A stretch of DNA of 64,000 bases from Thermodesulfobium sp. 4217-1. GTDB taxonomy: Bacteria; Thermodesulfobiota; Thermodesulfobiia; Thermodesulfobiales; Thermodesulfobiaceae. The stretch is taken from the NCBI RefSeq assembly GCF_039822205.1, contig NZ_JBAGBW010000002.1, forward strand, positions 1-64,000. Direction: 5' to 3'. Below the pieces are notes generated by a model. The model saw nothing but the letters and a program-made list of their open reading frames with translations, had not been told where the DNA came from and did not search any database. How positions within the stretch are numbered: position 1 is the first letter of the stretch; the number at the start of each line of letters is the position of its first letter. Both the position numbers and the translations under genes were made by a program. Of the stretch, positions 44,346-54,338 are shown in pieces.

Positions 44346-46607
44346 TTACTTATTTCTTTCTCTAATAAGTTTTGCAGCTTCAACCATATTTTTCAGCGAA
44401 GGTATGGTTTCTTCCCAACCTCTTGTTTTTAAACCGCAGTCTGGATTGACCCAGATAAGTTTTTTGTCAATGACTTTGATCGATCTTTCCAGGATTTCAA
44501 GAATTTCAGAAACGGATGGCACCCTTGGGCTGTGAATATCATAAGTGCCCAGCCCAATTCCATGATCGTATTTGAACTTCTCAAATACTTCCAGGATGTC
44601 GCCTTTACTTCTGGATGCCTCTATGGATATGACATCTGAGTCCATAGCGTAAATGGCTTCGATCATTTCGTTGAACTCGGAATAGCACATATGAGTGTGC
44701 ACTTGAGTATCCTTTTTAACGTTGCTGTTTGTCAACCTAAATGACTTTATGGCCCACTCAATGTAGTGTTTTTTATTTTCTTCTCTTAGCGGCAGGCCTT
44801 CTCTGTAAGCTGGCTCATCAATCTGTATGATTTTTATGCCATTCTTTTCGAGATCTAAAATTTCTTCTGCAAGTGCAAGTGCTATCTGATAGGCTACTTC
44901 TTCTCTTGGGATATCCTCTCTAACAAAAGACCAGTTAAGTATTGTAACTGGACCAGTGAGCATGCCCTTTACTGGTTTTTTGGTAAGAGATTGAGCATAT
45001 ATTACCTCGTCTAATGTCATAGGCGCATTTCTCTTTATGTCCCCATAAATGATTGGCGGTCTTACACACCTTGAACCATAAGATTGCACCCAGGCGAACT
45101 TTGACGTGGTAAAGCCCTGAAGCTTTTCTCCAAAAAACTCTACCATATCTGTTCTTTCGAATTCACCGTGAACGAATACGTCAAGACCGAGTTCCTCTTG
45201 CTTCTTAATTAGATCTTCTATAAGGCTCTTGATGTATGAAGTGTACTCTTCTTTAGAAATTGCACCAGATTTAAAGGCTGCTCTCTGGGCCCTTAATTCT
45301 TTTGTTTGTGGGAAGCTGCCTATTGTGGTAGTTGGGAATGTTTCAAGTGCGAGCATTTCCATTTGAGCCTTATATCTTTCTTCAAACGGCTCTTTCCTTA
45401 TGAAGTCTTCCTTTTTCAGGTTTTTTACTTTATTATGGACATCTTGTATAAAGAATGATTCTGGAGTTTTTTCCCATATTGAATGTGATTGATTTATCTT
45501 ATCTTCAAAAGCGCTGTTTTTATTTAAAAATTCCTTTAATATGTACAATTCTTCAAGCCTATCTTTTGCAAAAGAAAGCCTTTTGGTTAGCTCTTCAGGA
45601 AAATTTTCAGAATTTTTGTCAGAGGCTGGAATGTGCATCAAGGAGCAACTGGTAGAAAGTATGATGTTGTCCAAAGAAATCTTTTTAGAAATCTTTTCGA
45701 CAAGTTTGACAGCCTTGCTAAGATCTGATTTCCATATACTTCTTCCATTTAATATGCCTGCTACCAAGAACTTGTTTTCAGGAAAATTTGTTTCTAAAAT
45801 CTTGTTTAGGTTTTCTTCCGACTTACAAAAATCAAGCCCAAAGCCCTTAAATGGCAATTCGTAAAGCATCTCTATTTCAGGTACGCCCTCGAAATATGTT
45901 TGTAAAATAGTTTTGCAATTTAAATAAGGCAAGATATTAAAATAAAATTCTCTAAATATTTTGATTTCATCAGTCGAGAGTCCATGTACTAGATATGGCT
46001 CGTCAATTTGGACGTATTCAGCGCCTTCCTTTTCAAGCTTCTGGATAAGTTCTACGTACAGAGGTGCAAGTTTTAGCAAAAGGTCTTTAAACCTTTTTGG
46101 AGAATAGGATTTTGACAGCTTTAGAAATGTAAAACCGCCTAAGATTACAGGTTTCGTATTAAGCCCTATTTCCTTGGCCCTTTTAAAGGATTCCAATACA
46201 AAAGAATAATTTAGATGAAAAGTTTGTTCGTCATCTATCTCTGGAACAAGATAATGGTAGTTTGTGTCAAACCACTTTGTCATCTCCATTGCTGTAGCGT
46301 CTTTTGATCCTCTTGCCATAGAAAAATAAACTGATAGATCAAGACCATTTGCTCTACCGAATCTCTTTGGAATAGCCCCGAACATATAAGCTGTATCGAG
46401 CACGTGGTCGTACATTGACATATCTCCGACTGGTATTAGATCTATGCCAAATTCTGATTGCAGTTTACACCTTGAGAGTTCAAGCTCATGGTATTTTGAC
46501 AAGAATTCACTCTCATCGATTTTGCCTTGCCAAAAGTTTTCAAGAAGAACTTTTAGCTCTCTTTTCTCACCAATTCTTGGGTATCCTACAACACTAGATT
46601 TTAACAA
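44346..46607 (-). CDS. metE: cobalamin-independent methionine synthase
   Basis: 753 aa with both halves of MetE. N-terminal VGYPRIGEKRELK, and C-terminal zinc site (His, Cys, Glu, Cys) visible in HTHMCYSEF and WVNPDCGLKTRGW. It methylates homocysteine using methyl-tetrahydropteroyl-glutamate. The frame extends to 46625, but TTG 46607 lies eight bases after AAGGAG and is preferred. No SAM riboswitch or T-box was seen in the short region shared with trxA. Confidence 0.93.
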   Translation of the reverse strand: MLKSSVVGYPRIGEKRELKVLLENFWQGKIDESEFLSKYHELELSRCKLQSEFGIDLIPVGDMSMYDHVLDTAYMFGAIPKRFGRANGLDLSVYFSMARGSKDATAMEMTKWFDTNYHYLVPEIDDEQTFHLNYSFVLESFKRAKEIGLNTKPVILGGFTFLKLSKSYSPKRFKDLLLKLAPLYVELIQKLEKEGAEYVQIDEPYLVHGLSTDEIKIFREFYFNILPYLNCKTILQTYFEGVPEIEMLYELPFKGFGLDFCKSEENLNKILETNFPENKFLVAGILNGRSIWKSDLSKAVKLVEKISKKISLDNIILSTSCSLMHIPASDKNSENFPEELTKRLSFAKDRLEELYILKEFLNKNSAFEDKINQSHSIWEKTPESFFIQDVHNKVKNLKKEDFIRKEPFEERYKAQMEMLALETFPTTTIGSFPQTKELRAQRAAFKSGAISKEEYTSYIKSLIEDLIKKQEELGLDVFVHGEFERTDMVEFFGEKLQGFTTSKFAWVQSYGSRCVRPPIIYGDIKRNAPMTLDEVIYAQSLTKKPVKGMLTGPVTILNWSFVREDIPREEVAYQIALALAEEILDLEKNGIKIIQIDEPAYREGLPLREENKKHYIEWAIKSFRLTNSNVKKDTQVHTHMCYSEFNEMIEAIYAMDSDVISIEASRSKGDILEVFEKFKYDHGIGLGTYDIHSPRVPSVSEILEILERSIKVIDKKLIWVNPDCGLKTRGWEETIPSLKNMVEAAKLIRERNK

Positions 46608-46735
46608 ATACCTCACTCCTTCCAAAACAGTTGATAAATATTAGCATCTTTATTAATAATTGTCTAAAATATAATTTTGGTTTAATATATAAGAGAGTTT
46701 TTAAAGATATTAATTTTTTAGAGGGAGTGATATAT

Positions 46736-47047
46736 ATGAAGGAATTAAACGAATCAAGTTTTAAGGATGAGATATCGACTGGCGTTACTCTCATAGATTT
46801 CTGGGCTCCATGGTGCGGCCCATGCAGAATGGTGGCTCCTATGTTGGAAGAGCTAGACAAGGAATATGCTGGCAAGCTAAAGATCTGTAAGGTCAATGTA
46901 GATAACGATAGGGCTCTTGCACAAGGCTTAAGGATCGTGAGCATTCCTACTTTGATTCTTTATAAAGATGGAGAAGAGCAAAAGAGGATTGTGGGTGCAG
47001 TAGCGAAAGAGAAGATTGCAAAAGAAATTTCTCCATTTTTAGCTTAG
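46736..47047 (+). CDS. trxA: thioredoxin
   Basis: 103 aa with the canonical WCGPC active site, DFWAPWCGPCRM, and cis-Pro in SIPTL. It reduces protein disulfides. ATG 46736 follows GAGGGAG. The tRNA thiolation genes mnmA and a ttcA-like gene follow directly, so sharing of electrons with them is possible but not shown. Confidence 0.95.
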   Translation: MKELNESSFKDEISTGVTLIDFWAPWCGPCRMVAPMLEELDKEYAGKLKICKVNVDNDRALAQGLRIVSIPTLILYKDGEEQKRIVGAVAKEKIAKEISPFLA

Positions 47048-47067
47048 CTTAATTTTTCTTTTAAAAA

Positions 47068-48081
47068 TTGAATAAGAGGGTTGTTGTGGGATTTAGCGGC
47101 GGTATAGACAGTTTCTATACCGCTTTTTTACTTAAGCAGCAAGGATTTGATGTGATATGCCTATACATTAAACTGTTCGAAAGCCAAGAAGCCTTGTCAA
47201 GAGCGAGCAAATTAAGCGATTTGTTAGGCGTACAATTTGAATCTTATGATGCCCAAGAGCTCTTTAAAAAAAATGTAATCGATAAATCTATAGAAATGAT
47301 TTTTTCAGGATTTACGCCAAATCCGTGTTCAATGTGTAATATGAAGGTAAAATTTAAAATATTGGATAAATTTAGGTTAAGTTTTAAATGCGATTTTATT
47401 TCTACAGGCCATTATGTGAGAGTCTCTCACACAGAAAGGACGAGAGTATTTAGAGGACTGGATGGAAGAAAAGATCAAAGTTACTTTCTTTCTTTGGTTC
47501 CAGTTGAATATCTTAAGAGGACTATCTTCCCTCTCGGGGATATCACAAAAAAACATGTAACAGAAGCTATGCAAGAAAAATATTCGTTTTGGAAAGACAT
47601 TCCTTCAAGTCAAGACCTTTGTTTTGTGAAGAAAGGATATAAGGAACTGATCAAAGACAGGTGCGGAATAAAATCCGGGAAGTTCTTATATAAGGGTAAG
47701 GTAGTCGCAAATCATTTGGGTTCATATCTTTATACAATAGGTGAAAGTAGAGGCCTGGGCCACAAGGAACCCGTGAAGCTGTATGTCCAAAGTCAGGACC
47801 ATCTTGCAAATATAGTTTATCTAAATACAAAAGAATTTTGCTATAAGAACTCAGTATTAATAGGAGATATCAATCTTTTAAGCGAATTATCGGATAAGTG
47901 TCTGGTACAGGTAAGATATCAGGCGAAGCCTGTTATGTGTGACATTAAGTTCGAAGCAGATAAAGTTTACGCGAGTTTTCACGAAAAGGTTTTCGCTCCT
48001 ACGCCAGGACAGATTGCCTCTTTTTATGCGACAGATAATAAAGAATTATTAGGTGGTGGAATTATTATTGGGACTGATTAA
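47068..48081 (+). CDS. mnmA: tRNA-specific 2-thiouridylase MnmA
   Basis: 337 aa PP-loop protein: SGGIDS, NPCSMCN with the nucleophilic Cys, GHYVRV, SSQDLCF with the second catalytic Cys, and KLYVQSQDHLAN in the C-terminal part. It thiolates U34 in Glu, Gln and Lys tRNAs. A TTG start at 47068 keeps the first strand (RVVVGFSGG) but has no good ribosome binding site; GTG 47086 with AAGAGGG would remove it. The frame end overlaps the ttcA-like gene. Confidence 0.86.
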   Translation: MNKRVVVGFSGGIDSFYTAFLLKQQGFDVICLYIKLFESQEALSRASKLSDLLGVQFESYDAQELFKKNVIDKSIEMIFSGFTPNPCSMCNMKVKFKILDKFRLSFKCDFISTGHYVRVSHTERTRVFRGLDGRKDQSYFLSLVPVEYLKRTIFPLGDITKKHVTEAMQEKYSFWKDIPSSQDLCFVKKGYKELIKDRCGIKSGKFLYKGKVVANHLGSYLYTIGESRGLGHKEPVKLYVQSQDHLANIVYLNTKEFCYKNSVLIGDINLLSELSDKCLVQVRYQAKPVMCDIKFEADKVYASFHEKVFAPTPGQIASFYATDNKELLGGGIIIGTD

Positions 48082-48787
48082 GAGGACACTAAACAAGATA
48101 TTAGAACTTGATTATAAATATTCAATTCTTCCAAATGGTGGGACTCTTGCTGTCGGACTGTCTGGAGGTAAGGACAGTCTTATAACTCTTTGGGCATTGA
48201 ACGAAGTCTTGAGACATAGAAAGGATAAGTATAAGCTTTGCGCTATCTTGGTTGATCAGGGGTTTCCAGGTTTTAGCTACGATAAAATTAAAGAATATTT
48301 GTTCGTAAACGATATTCCCTATATCGAGAAAAAATCTCTTATATATAGTTCGCTGTCTGAGGCAGAGTCTCCCTGCGCTATTTGCTCTCATCTTAGAAGG
48401 GGCGCATTGGTGGACGGTGCAAAGATTATGGGAGCTACGCACTTAGCCCTTGGGCACCATCTTGATGATCTATTGGAGGGCGCTATTATGACTATAGCTA
48501 TGAATGGAAGACCCAATGTGCTTGTGCCAATTAAATATTTGTCAAGAAGGGATATTTACTTAATCAGGCCCCTTCTTTTGGTGGAAGAGGAACATATAAA
48601 AACTTTATCTAAGAAAATTCAAGGCATAAACCCAGTAGAATCAGAGTGTCCATACAGCAAAGACAGTGAAAGGATAAAGATTAAAAATTGGCTTTATCAA
48701 GGGTATGGTAATTGGGGAGTAATGCATCAGCATATGGCATCCTGGGCAAGATTGCTTTTGGAAAAAGAGATGGAGATTGAAGTATAA
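48053..48787 (+). CDS. TtcA-like tRNA thiolation protein (PP-loop)
   Basis: About 244 aa. The PP-loop SGGKDS, the CAIC pair and GHHLDDLLEG match TtcA/TtuA-type iron-sulfur enzymes that put sulfur on tRNA (C32 for TtcA). The GTG at 48053 lies in mnmA; TTG 48068, eight bases after AGGTGG, is an alternative. The exact position modified is not readable from sequence. Confidence 0.78.
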   Translation: MVELLLGLIKRTLNKILELDYKYSILPNGGTLAVGLSGGKDSLITLWALNEVLRHRKDKYKLCAILVDQGFPGFSYDKIKEYLFVNDIPYIEKKSLIYSSLSEAESPCAICSHLRRGALVDGAKIMGATHLALGHHLDDLLEGAIMTIAMNGRPNVLVPIKYLSRRDIYLIRPLLLVEEEHIKTLSKKIQGINPVESECPYSKDSERIKIKNWLYQGYGNWGVMHQHMASWARLLLEKEMEIEV

Positions 48788-48954
48788 TATATAAATTATT
48801 TATTATTTGATAAGTATTTTTTATGGGACTATAATGTTATTTTATTGAAGGTTTAATAAGAATTACTTGTTAATTCGCATAATTTTTGTTATAGTTTAAT
48901 GGAGTAATGCTTTGCCCATGGGGTGAATACTTTAGTAGAAGGGGTGAATGTCTA
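48788..48954 (+). promoter_or_regulatory. dsr operon promoter and leader
   Basis: TTGTTA (48867-48872) and TATAGT (48890-48895) with a 17-bp spacer. The leader repeats GGGGTGAAT twice (48920-48928 and 48940-48948); the second, within AAGGGGTG (48939-48946), is the ribosome binding site. Confidence 0.55.
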
Positions 48955-49764
48955 TTGGATTGGTTCTCTTTTTTAGTTGGTAATGTTTTGTCTTATTTAG
49001 CAATTGTTGTGTTTTTTGTGGGGGTTCCACTTCAGGTTTACAGGTGGATGAAGGCTCCTGTTGTGTATCCTTTGACGGATTTTCCAGCACCAAAGACTGC
49101 TGAGGGAGCTTTTATAAAGGTTCTTCTTGATTCATTTTTGTTTCGACCGATTCTATTGAAAATTTACAACTCCACCGTTTATTCTGGTAAATGGACAGAT
49201 TTATGGATTGGGGGTTGGGTTTTCCACGTTTCCTTAGCTTTAATTATCATTGGCCACATTGTTGGCATAGGAACACTTGGACATCAATTCACAATTTTAG
49301 GTGTTAGCCCTGAAACAAGCTTACATATGTCTGAGTTGTTGGGTACTGTCTCTGGTATATTTCTTAGTTTGAGTTTGATCTATCTCTTGCTCAGGAGATT
49401 TTTTAATCCCATTGTCAGGGTTATGTCAGACGGCATCGACTATTTAATCGTTTTATTAATTTTGGGAATCTCCTGCATGGGTAACTTTATGAGATTTAGC
49501 TCTACTTATGGAGTAGAGTATGACGTAGCACAGAGATGGATAATGGGTCTTTTCACATTGCATCCTGTAGCCCTACCCGATAACCCTATCTTCACCTGGC
49601 ACTTGTTTCTGGTGGAGATCTTACTCATCTATTTTCCTTTCAGTAAACTTATGCACTCCTGTGGCATATTTTTTGCTCGTTGGATGATAACTAACTATGA
49701 TCCCAAGAAGGTCATGGTCTTTGACTGGAGAAGCAAGGTTTGTGAATGGACTGGAGGTAAATAG
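48955..49764 (+). CDS. dsrM: DsrM, heme b membrane subunit
   Basis: 269 aa NarI-like membrane protein with about five to six helices and several helix histidines (FHVSLALIIIGHIVG, HMSELLG) suited to bind heme b. It oxidises menaquinol and passes electrons to DsrK. TTG 48955 is chosen: AAGGGGTG lies eight bases upstream. A longer frame opens at 48907 without a good site. DsrJOP genes are absent, so the complex is the two-subunit DsrMK of many Gram-positive-like reducers. Confidence 0.85.
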   Translation: MDWFSFLVGNVLSYLAIVVFFVGVPLQVYRWMKAPVVYPLTDFPAPKTAEGAFIKVLLDSFLFRPILLKIYNSTVYSGKWTDLWIGGWVFHVSLALIIIGHIVGIGTLGHQFTILGVSPETSLHMSELLGTVSGIFLSLSLIYLLLRRFFNPIVRVMSDGIDYLIVLLILGISCMGNFMRFSSTYGVEYDVAQRWIMGLFTLHPVALPDNPIFTWHLFLVEILLIYFPFSKLMHSCGIFFARWMITNYDPKKVMVFDWRSKVCEWTGGK

Positions 49765-49767
49765 AAT

Positions 49768-51273
49768 ATGAATTTTGACAGAAGCGAAGAAAAAGGAAGA
49801 TTTGCTCAGAGATGGTGGGAGAGTGATAAGTTTAAAACTGTTCAAACTATGGATAAGGGCGAGAAGCCTCTTGTTCCATTTTTTGCTCCAAAGATATATC
49901 CTCTTGAGCCATTGGACAAGCCTTTTGATGAAACGGAATTAGAATCACGCTTTGTGAGTGCATTTGCTCGTATTTTAGCTGAGCACAGACAATTGAAAGT
50001 TTACATGGAGAGCTGCGTAAAGTGCGGAGCATGTGTGAATGCCTGCCACACCTATCAGGGGACTGGTGAGCTTAGAAATATACCAGTTATGAGAGCAGAC
50101 CTCCTGAGGAGATATTACAAGAAATATTTCACTACTCAGGGTGCGATTCTTGGACCTATTGTAGGCGCAGAAAAGGTTACCTTTGAGGGCCTTAAAGAGA
50201 TGTATTACTACTTTTACCAGTGTTCGCAGTGCAGAAGGTGTTCATATTACTGCCCTATGGGCATTGATACTGCAGAAATCACAAGATATGGCAGAGAGAT
50301 ACTTGTTCAGTGCGGTTTCGTATCTCAGTTTCACTGGAGCGTTTTAACCTCCATGTGGAAGCTGGGCAATCATATGATTATCTCGAAGCCTGGTCTTATG
50401 GATACGGTTGAGTTCCTTGAAGAAGAGCTTAAAGAAGAAACAGGTGTGGATATAAAAATACCAGTTGACGATTGGGATGCCGAGCTACTTTATAATCCCT
50501 CCTCTGCTGACTTTTTCGCTTATCCTGACACCATGATGGGTGTAGCAAAGGTAATGCATGCTGCAGGCATAAAATGGACAATTTCAAGTAATATTATAGA
50601 AACAGGCAACTTTGGACTGTTTCTACACGAGAATACAATGAGAATGTTGAACAAACTTCTTATAGATCAATCTTTCAAAATGAAGGATTGTAAGGAAATT
50701 GTTCTGGGTGAATGCGCTCATGGGTGGAGAACCTGGAAGATGATGACCAAGGCTGTAAACGGTGAATGGGTCGATAAAAAATATCACTACATACACCTTG
50801 TTCACAAGTTAATAGAGCTAATAGATAGCGGAAGAATTAAAATAGATCCGTCAAGGTATGAAGGTATGAAGGTAACGCTTCATGACTCTTGTAACAATTC
50901 CAGAGGTGCGGGCATTATCGAAGAGCCAAGATATGTGCTTTCTAAGATTTTGCCAGATGGTGTATTTACTGAGATGACTCCAAACAGAGAGATGAACTGG
51001 TGCTGTGGAGGCGGAACTGCTATACTTTGGGACGATCCAGAGAGCATTAAATTAAGAGTTAAACTGTCGAAAAATAAGGCTGAGCAGTATATGTCAGTAA
51101 ATCCTGATATAGCTGTGGTAATATGCTCTATTGGCAAGGCTCACAATAGCTTTATAGTTCACGAGGGATATAAAAAAGAGCTCGATCACGTAAAGATTAA
51201 GGGTTTAGTTGACCTGGTGGGCGATGCTATTGTAGACTTTCCATTCCCAGCAGGGAAGTATGCGAAATCTTAA
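49768..51273 (+). CDS. dsrK: DsrK, iron-sulfur HdrD-like subunit
   Basis: 501 aa. Two [4Fe-4S] ferredoxin motifs (CVKCGACVNACH, and CSQCRRCSYYCP) and C-terminal CCG-type cysteine motifs (HDSCNNSRG, NWCCGGG) that bind a non-cubane cluster, as in heterodisulfide reductase HdrD. It is thought to reduce the DsrC trisulfide at the membrane, with DsrM as its electron source. It lies 3 bp after dsrM. Confidence 0.93.
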   Translation: MNFDRSEEKGRFAQRWWESDKFKTVQTMDKGEKPLVPFFAPKIYPLEPLDKPFDETELESRFVSAFARILAEHRQLKVYMESCVKCGACVNACHTYQGTGELRNIPVMRADLLRRYYKKYFTTQGAILGPIVGAEKVTFEGLKEMYYYFYQCSQCRRCSYYCPMGIDTAEITRYGREILVQCGFVSQFHWSVLTSMWKLGNHMIISKPGLMDTVEFLEEELKEETGVDIKIPVDDWDAELLYNPSSADFFAYPDTMMGVAKVMHAAGIKWTISSNIIETGNFGLFLHENTMRMLNKLLIDQSFKMKDCKEIVLGECAHGWRTWKMMTKAVNGEWVDKKYHYIHLVHKLIELIDSGRIKIDPSRYEGMKVTLHDSCNNSRGAGIIEEPRYVLSKILPDGVFTEMTPNREMNWCCGGGTAILWDDPESIKLRVKLSKNKAEQYMSVNPDIAVVICSIGKAHNSFIVHEGYKKELDHVKIKGLVDLVGDAIVDFPFPAGKYAKS

Positions 51274-51317
51274 TTTGCTGTATCATACTTTAAAATAAAT
51301 TTTGGAGGTGTTAATTT

Positions 51318-51635
51318 ATGCCATTTATCGATGTTAATGGTGAACAATTAGAAGTTGATGAAGATGGTTTTCTTCAAGATCCTGAAAAATGGAATGAAGA
51401 TGTAGCTAAGTACTTGGCAAAGACCGAGCAAGTAGAAGAGTTAACAGAAGAGCACTGGAAGATGGTAAATTATCTACACGACTATTTCAAAAAGTATCAA
51501 ATTGCTCCAATGGTAAGAAAGCTCTGTAAGGACAATGGAATGGATCTAAAAAAGGTTTACGAGCTTTTCCCAACTGGACCTGCAAAGGGCGCTTGCAAAA
51601 TTGCAGGATTACCAAAACCGACAGGATGTGTTTAA
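51318..51635 (+). CDS. dsrC: DsrC sulfur carrier
   Basis: 105 aa. The C-terminal arm ends ACKIAGLPKPTGCV, holding both conserved cysteines ten residues apart, with the last one penultimate. This is the trisulfide-forming DsrC rather than TusE. It takes the sulfur intermediate from DsrAB and delivers it to DsrMK. Very good ribosome binding site (TTGGAGGTG). Confidence 0.95.
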   Translation: MPFIDVNGEQLEVDEDGFLQDPEKWNEDVAKYLAKTEQVEELTEEHWKMVNYLHDYFKKYQIAPMVRKLCKDNGMDLKKVYELFPTGPAKGACKIAGLPKPTGCV

Positions 51636-51710
51636 TTTAGGGGAGGTGATAGTAGCTTACCCATTTGTTTAAACAAAATTTATTTCACCTTAAGGGGGTG
51701 TACTGATTAG
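51636..51710. other. dsrC-dsrA spacer
   Basis: 75 bp with an AT-rich near-palindrome around TTTGTTTAAACAAA (51664-51677) and a second Shine-Dalgarno-like GGGGAGGTG at 51639-51647 that leads only to an 8-codon frame. The dsrA ribosome binding site is AAGGGGGTG (51693-51701). Confidence 0.4.
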
Positions 51711-52901
51711 ATGCCAGAATTAAGGAAGACTCCAATGTTAGACCAGCTTCTAGATGGTCCTTTTCCAAGTTTTGTAAAGGAGATCAAAAAAGGCGCTGAG
51801 AAGAACGAAGCTTGTAATGACCTCCTTGGTCAATTAGAGCTCTCGTATGAAGAAAAAATTACTCACTGGAAACACGGCGGAATTGTCGGTGTTACAGGGT
51901 ATGGTGGCGGAGTAATCGGTCGTTATTCTGATGTTCCTGAGCAATTTCCAGGATTGACCGAATTTCACACTATGAGAATCAACCAGCCTGCCGGATGGTT
52001 TTATAAGACCGATAGGCTAAGAAAGCTCCTTGATATATGGGAGAAGCGTGGCAGCGGCTTGACAAACTTCCACGGCGCAACAGGCGACATCATTTTGCTC
52101 GGCACTCATACCAATGAGCTGCAAAACGTAGCTGATGACCTTGCTCATGAAGGATGGGATTTGGGTGGTTCTGGATCAGACCTCAGAACTCCAAGCGCAT
52201 GTGTCGGACCAGGCAGATGTGAGTGGGCATGTATTGACACGCTTGACATTGTAGACACTCTTACAAGAAGATATCAGAATGAGCTTCACAGACCTATGTG
52301 GCCATACAAGTTCAAGATCAAGATTTCAGGCTGCGCCAATGACGGCGTTGCAGCAAAAGCCAGAGCTGACTGTTCAATTATCGGCACCTGGAAAGACAAT
52401 ATTCAGGTTAATAGAACAGAAGTAGTAAATTATGTGAATGGTGGATTTGACATTATTGGACAGGTAGTCGATAAATGTCCAACAAAGTGCATTTCTTACA
52501 ACCCAGTAACCAAGTCTCTTTCGATTGATGACAACAACTGTGTGAGATGCCATAACTGCATAAATAAGATGCCAAAAGCTCTCAGACAGGGTAAGATCAA
52601 TGGTGCTACTATATTGATAGGTGGCCATGCTCCAATCTTGCAGTCAGCATTTATGTCTTGGGTGGTAGTTCCATTTATGGAAATGAAGCCTCCATACACC
52701 GAAATTTCTGATCTTCTTGAGAAGATTTGGGAATGGTGGGATGAGAATGGAAAGATGAGAGAAAGAACTGGAGAACTTATCTATAGATTGGGTATGAGAA
52801 GTTTCTTGAAGGCGACAGGGCTTCCTGCTGTTCCTCAGATGGTCTTGCATCCACGTGCCAATCCATTCTTCTTCTGGGATAAAGAGGAGGTGAACCAATA
52901 A
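51711..52901 (+). CDS. dsrA: dissimilatory sulfite reductase alpha subunit
   Basis: 396 aa. The siroheme-[4Fe-4S] binding cysteines are visible ([11 protein letters not shown], and SGCANDG), and a ferredoxin domain follows (CPTKC, CVRCHNC). The typical N-terminal segment (TPMLDQL, GPFPSFV) is present. With DsrB it forms the alpha2beta2 enzyme reducing sulfite. The sequence is of the bacterial reductive type. Stop and dsrB start overlap by one base. Confidence 0.97.
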   Translation: MPELRKTPMLDQLLDGPFPSFVKEIKKGAEKNEACNDLLGQLELSYEEKITHWKHGGIVGVTGYGGGVIGRYSDVPEQFPGLTEFHTMRINQPAGWFYKTDRLRKLLDIWEKRGSGLTNFHGATGDIILLGTHTNELQNVADDLAHEGWDLGGSGSDLRTPSACVGPGRCEWACIDTLDIVDTLTRRYQNELHRPMWPYKFKIKISGCANDGVAAKARADCSIIGTWKDNIQVNRTEVVNYVNGGFDIIGQVVDKCPTKCISYNPVTKSLSIDDNNCVRCHNCINKMPKALRQGKINGATILIGGHAPILQSAFMSWVVVPFMEMKPPYTEISDLLEKIWEWWDENGKMRERTGELIYRLGMRSFLKATGLPAVPQMVLHPRANPFFFWDKEEVNQ

Positions 52902-53959
52902 TGGTTAAGACAGATTTCGGACCACCAAAATATCTGGACATGATGTCCGACCTTTGTAAGAGAAACTATGGAAAATGGAAATATCACGAAGTCTTAGATA
53001 CGGGAACGTTAGTTCACGTAGCTGAAAATGGCGAAAAACTATATACAGTAAGATCAGCAACACCAAGACTTATGCATATTGACACTTTAAGAGCATTTTG
53101 CGATCTTGCTGATAAGTATTGCAATGGATTTTTCAGGTTCACCAGTAGGCACTCTATCGAGTTCTTGCTCGAAGACGAATCTAATATTGAGCCTTTAAAG
53201 GCAGATTTACATGCGATGGGATACTCTCCTGGCGGCGTAGGCAATACTATTTCAAATATGCTTCACACCCAGGGTTGGATTCACTGCCATACCCCAGCAA
53301 TTGACGCATCTGGCATAGTAAAGGCTGTTATGGACGGGGTTTTTGATTATTATACCGAAGCAAAGCTTCCAGCCAGACTTAGACTTTCTCTGGCATGCTG
53401 CTTAAATATGTGCGGTGCAGTCCACTGCTCAGACGTAGCAATTGTAGGAATACACAGGGTTCCACCAAAGGTTTTGGATGAAAAGGTTGCCAAGATGTGT
53501 GAGATACCAAACGTGGTAGCTGCATGTCCTACAAGGGCAATCAGACCAGAGCCATCGAAGAAGTCGGTTGTTATAAACGATGAGAAGTGTATGTATTGCG
53601 GAAACTGCTATACTATGTGCCCAGCAATACCTATATTTGATCCAAAGAACGATGGAGCTGCAATCTTCGTTGGTGGTAAGGTTTCTGACGCCAGACACCC
53701 TGCAATGTTTTCAAAGTTGGCCGTTCCATATATTCCAAACGAACCACCAAAATGGCCAACAGTTGTCCAGACGGTAAGGATGCTTATTGACGTTTATGCT
53801 AAGGATGCAAAACAAGGCGAGCGTTATGGGGAATGGATCAATAGAATTGGTTGGGAAAGATTCTTCAAGGTTACAGGCTTACCATTTACCGATAAGCATA
53901 TTGATGATTATATCTTCTCCATTCCAACCTTCCGTTCTACAGCAACGTTTAAATGGTAA
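52901..53959 (+). CDS. dsrB: dissimilatory sulfite reductase beta subunit
   Basis: 352 aa. HTQGWIHCH and [15 protein letters not shown] hold the active-site siroheme cluster ligands, and a ferredoxin domain ([12 protein letters not shown]) is intact. It provides the catalytic siroheme. It follows dsrA with ATAATGG overlap, as in other reducers. Confidence 0.97.
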   Translation: MVKTDFGPPKYLDMMSDLCKRNYGKWKYHEVLDTGTLVHVAENGEKLYTVRSATPRLMHIDTLRAFCDLADKYCNGFFRFTSRHSIEFLLEDESNIEPLKADLHAMGYSPGGVGNTISNMLHTQGWIHCHTPAIDASGIVKAVMDGVFDYYTEAKLPARLRLSLACCLNMCGAVHCSDVAIVGIHRVPPKVLDEKVAKMCEIPNVVAACPTRAIRPEPSKKSVVINDEKCMYCGNCYTMCPAIPIFDPKNDGAAIFVGGKVSDARHPAMFSKLAVPYIPNEPPKWPTVVQTVRMLIDVYAKDAKQGERYGEWINRIGWERFFKVTGLPFTDKHIDDYIFSIPTFRSTATFKW

Positions 53960-53995
53960 TAAAATCGGTGCTTAAAATAAAGGCGGTGAAATAAC

Positions 53996-54229
53996 ATGGC
54001 TGCTGATCCAGCAATTAAGGTTAAAGTTTGCGATTATTTGAAATCTGTAAAACAGGCTAAAAATAGGCAAATTGCTGAAAAAATCGGAGAAGACAAAAAA
54101 GCAGTTGATGGGGCTATTGCAGAGCTTGCTAATGAAGGGGTTGTAGAGTATATCTACGTTACTACTTCATTTGTAGTTCTAAAAGAAGAATTTCACAATA
54201 ACCCAGATTGGCACTATACTCCTAGCTAA
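53996..54229 (+). CDS. dsrD: DsrD winged-helix activator
   Basis: 77 aa winged-helix protein with the DsrD profile (KQAKNRQIAEKIGEDKKAVDGAIAEL). It is known to raise sulfite reduction by DsrAB and is considered a mark of reductive rather than oxidative Dsr systems, so it supports sulfate or sulfite reduction here. Good AAGGCGG site before the ATG. Confidence 0.93.
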   Translation: MAADPAIKVKVCDYLKSVKQAKNRQIAEKIGEDKKAVDGAIAELANEGVVEYIYVTTSFVVLKEEFHNNPDWHYTPS

Positions 54230-54243
54230 TTAAAGTCTAATTC

Positions 54244-54276
54244 AAATACCTCCCTCGTGTTTTGAGGGAGGTATTT
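54244..54276 (+). terminator. terminator of the dsr operon
   Basis: AAATACCTCCCTC (54244-54256) pairs with GAGGGAGGTATTT (54264-54276), followed by an AT-rich, T-rich stretch. Confidence 0.85.
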
Positions 54277-54338
54277 ATTTATTTATTTAAATTTGATAAA
54301 ATATAATCTGTTGAATATATTTGGAGGAGGTAATATTA

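Noticed and set aside
46608-46735. SAM riboswitch, T-box or cobalamin riboswitch before metE, and T-boxes before hisS or aspS
   Set aside because: The intergenic regions are short or AT-rich and lack the conserved cores. No such structure could be found.
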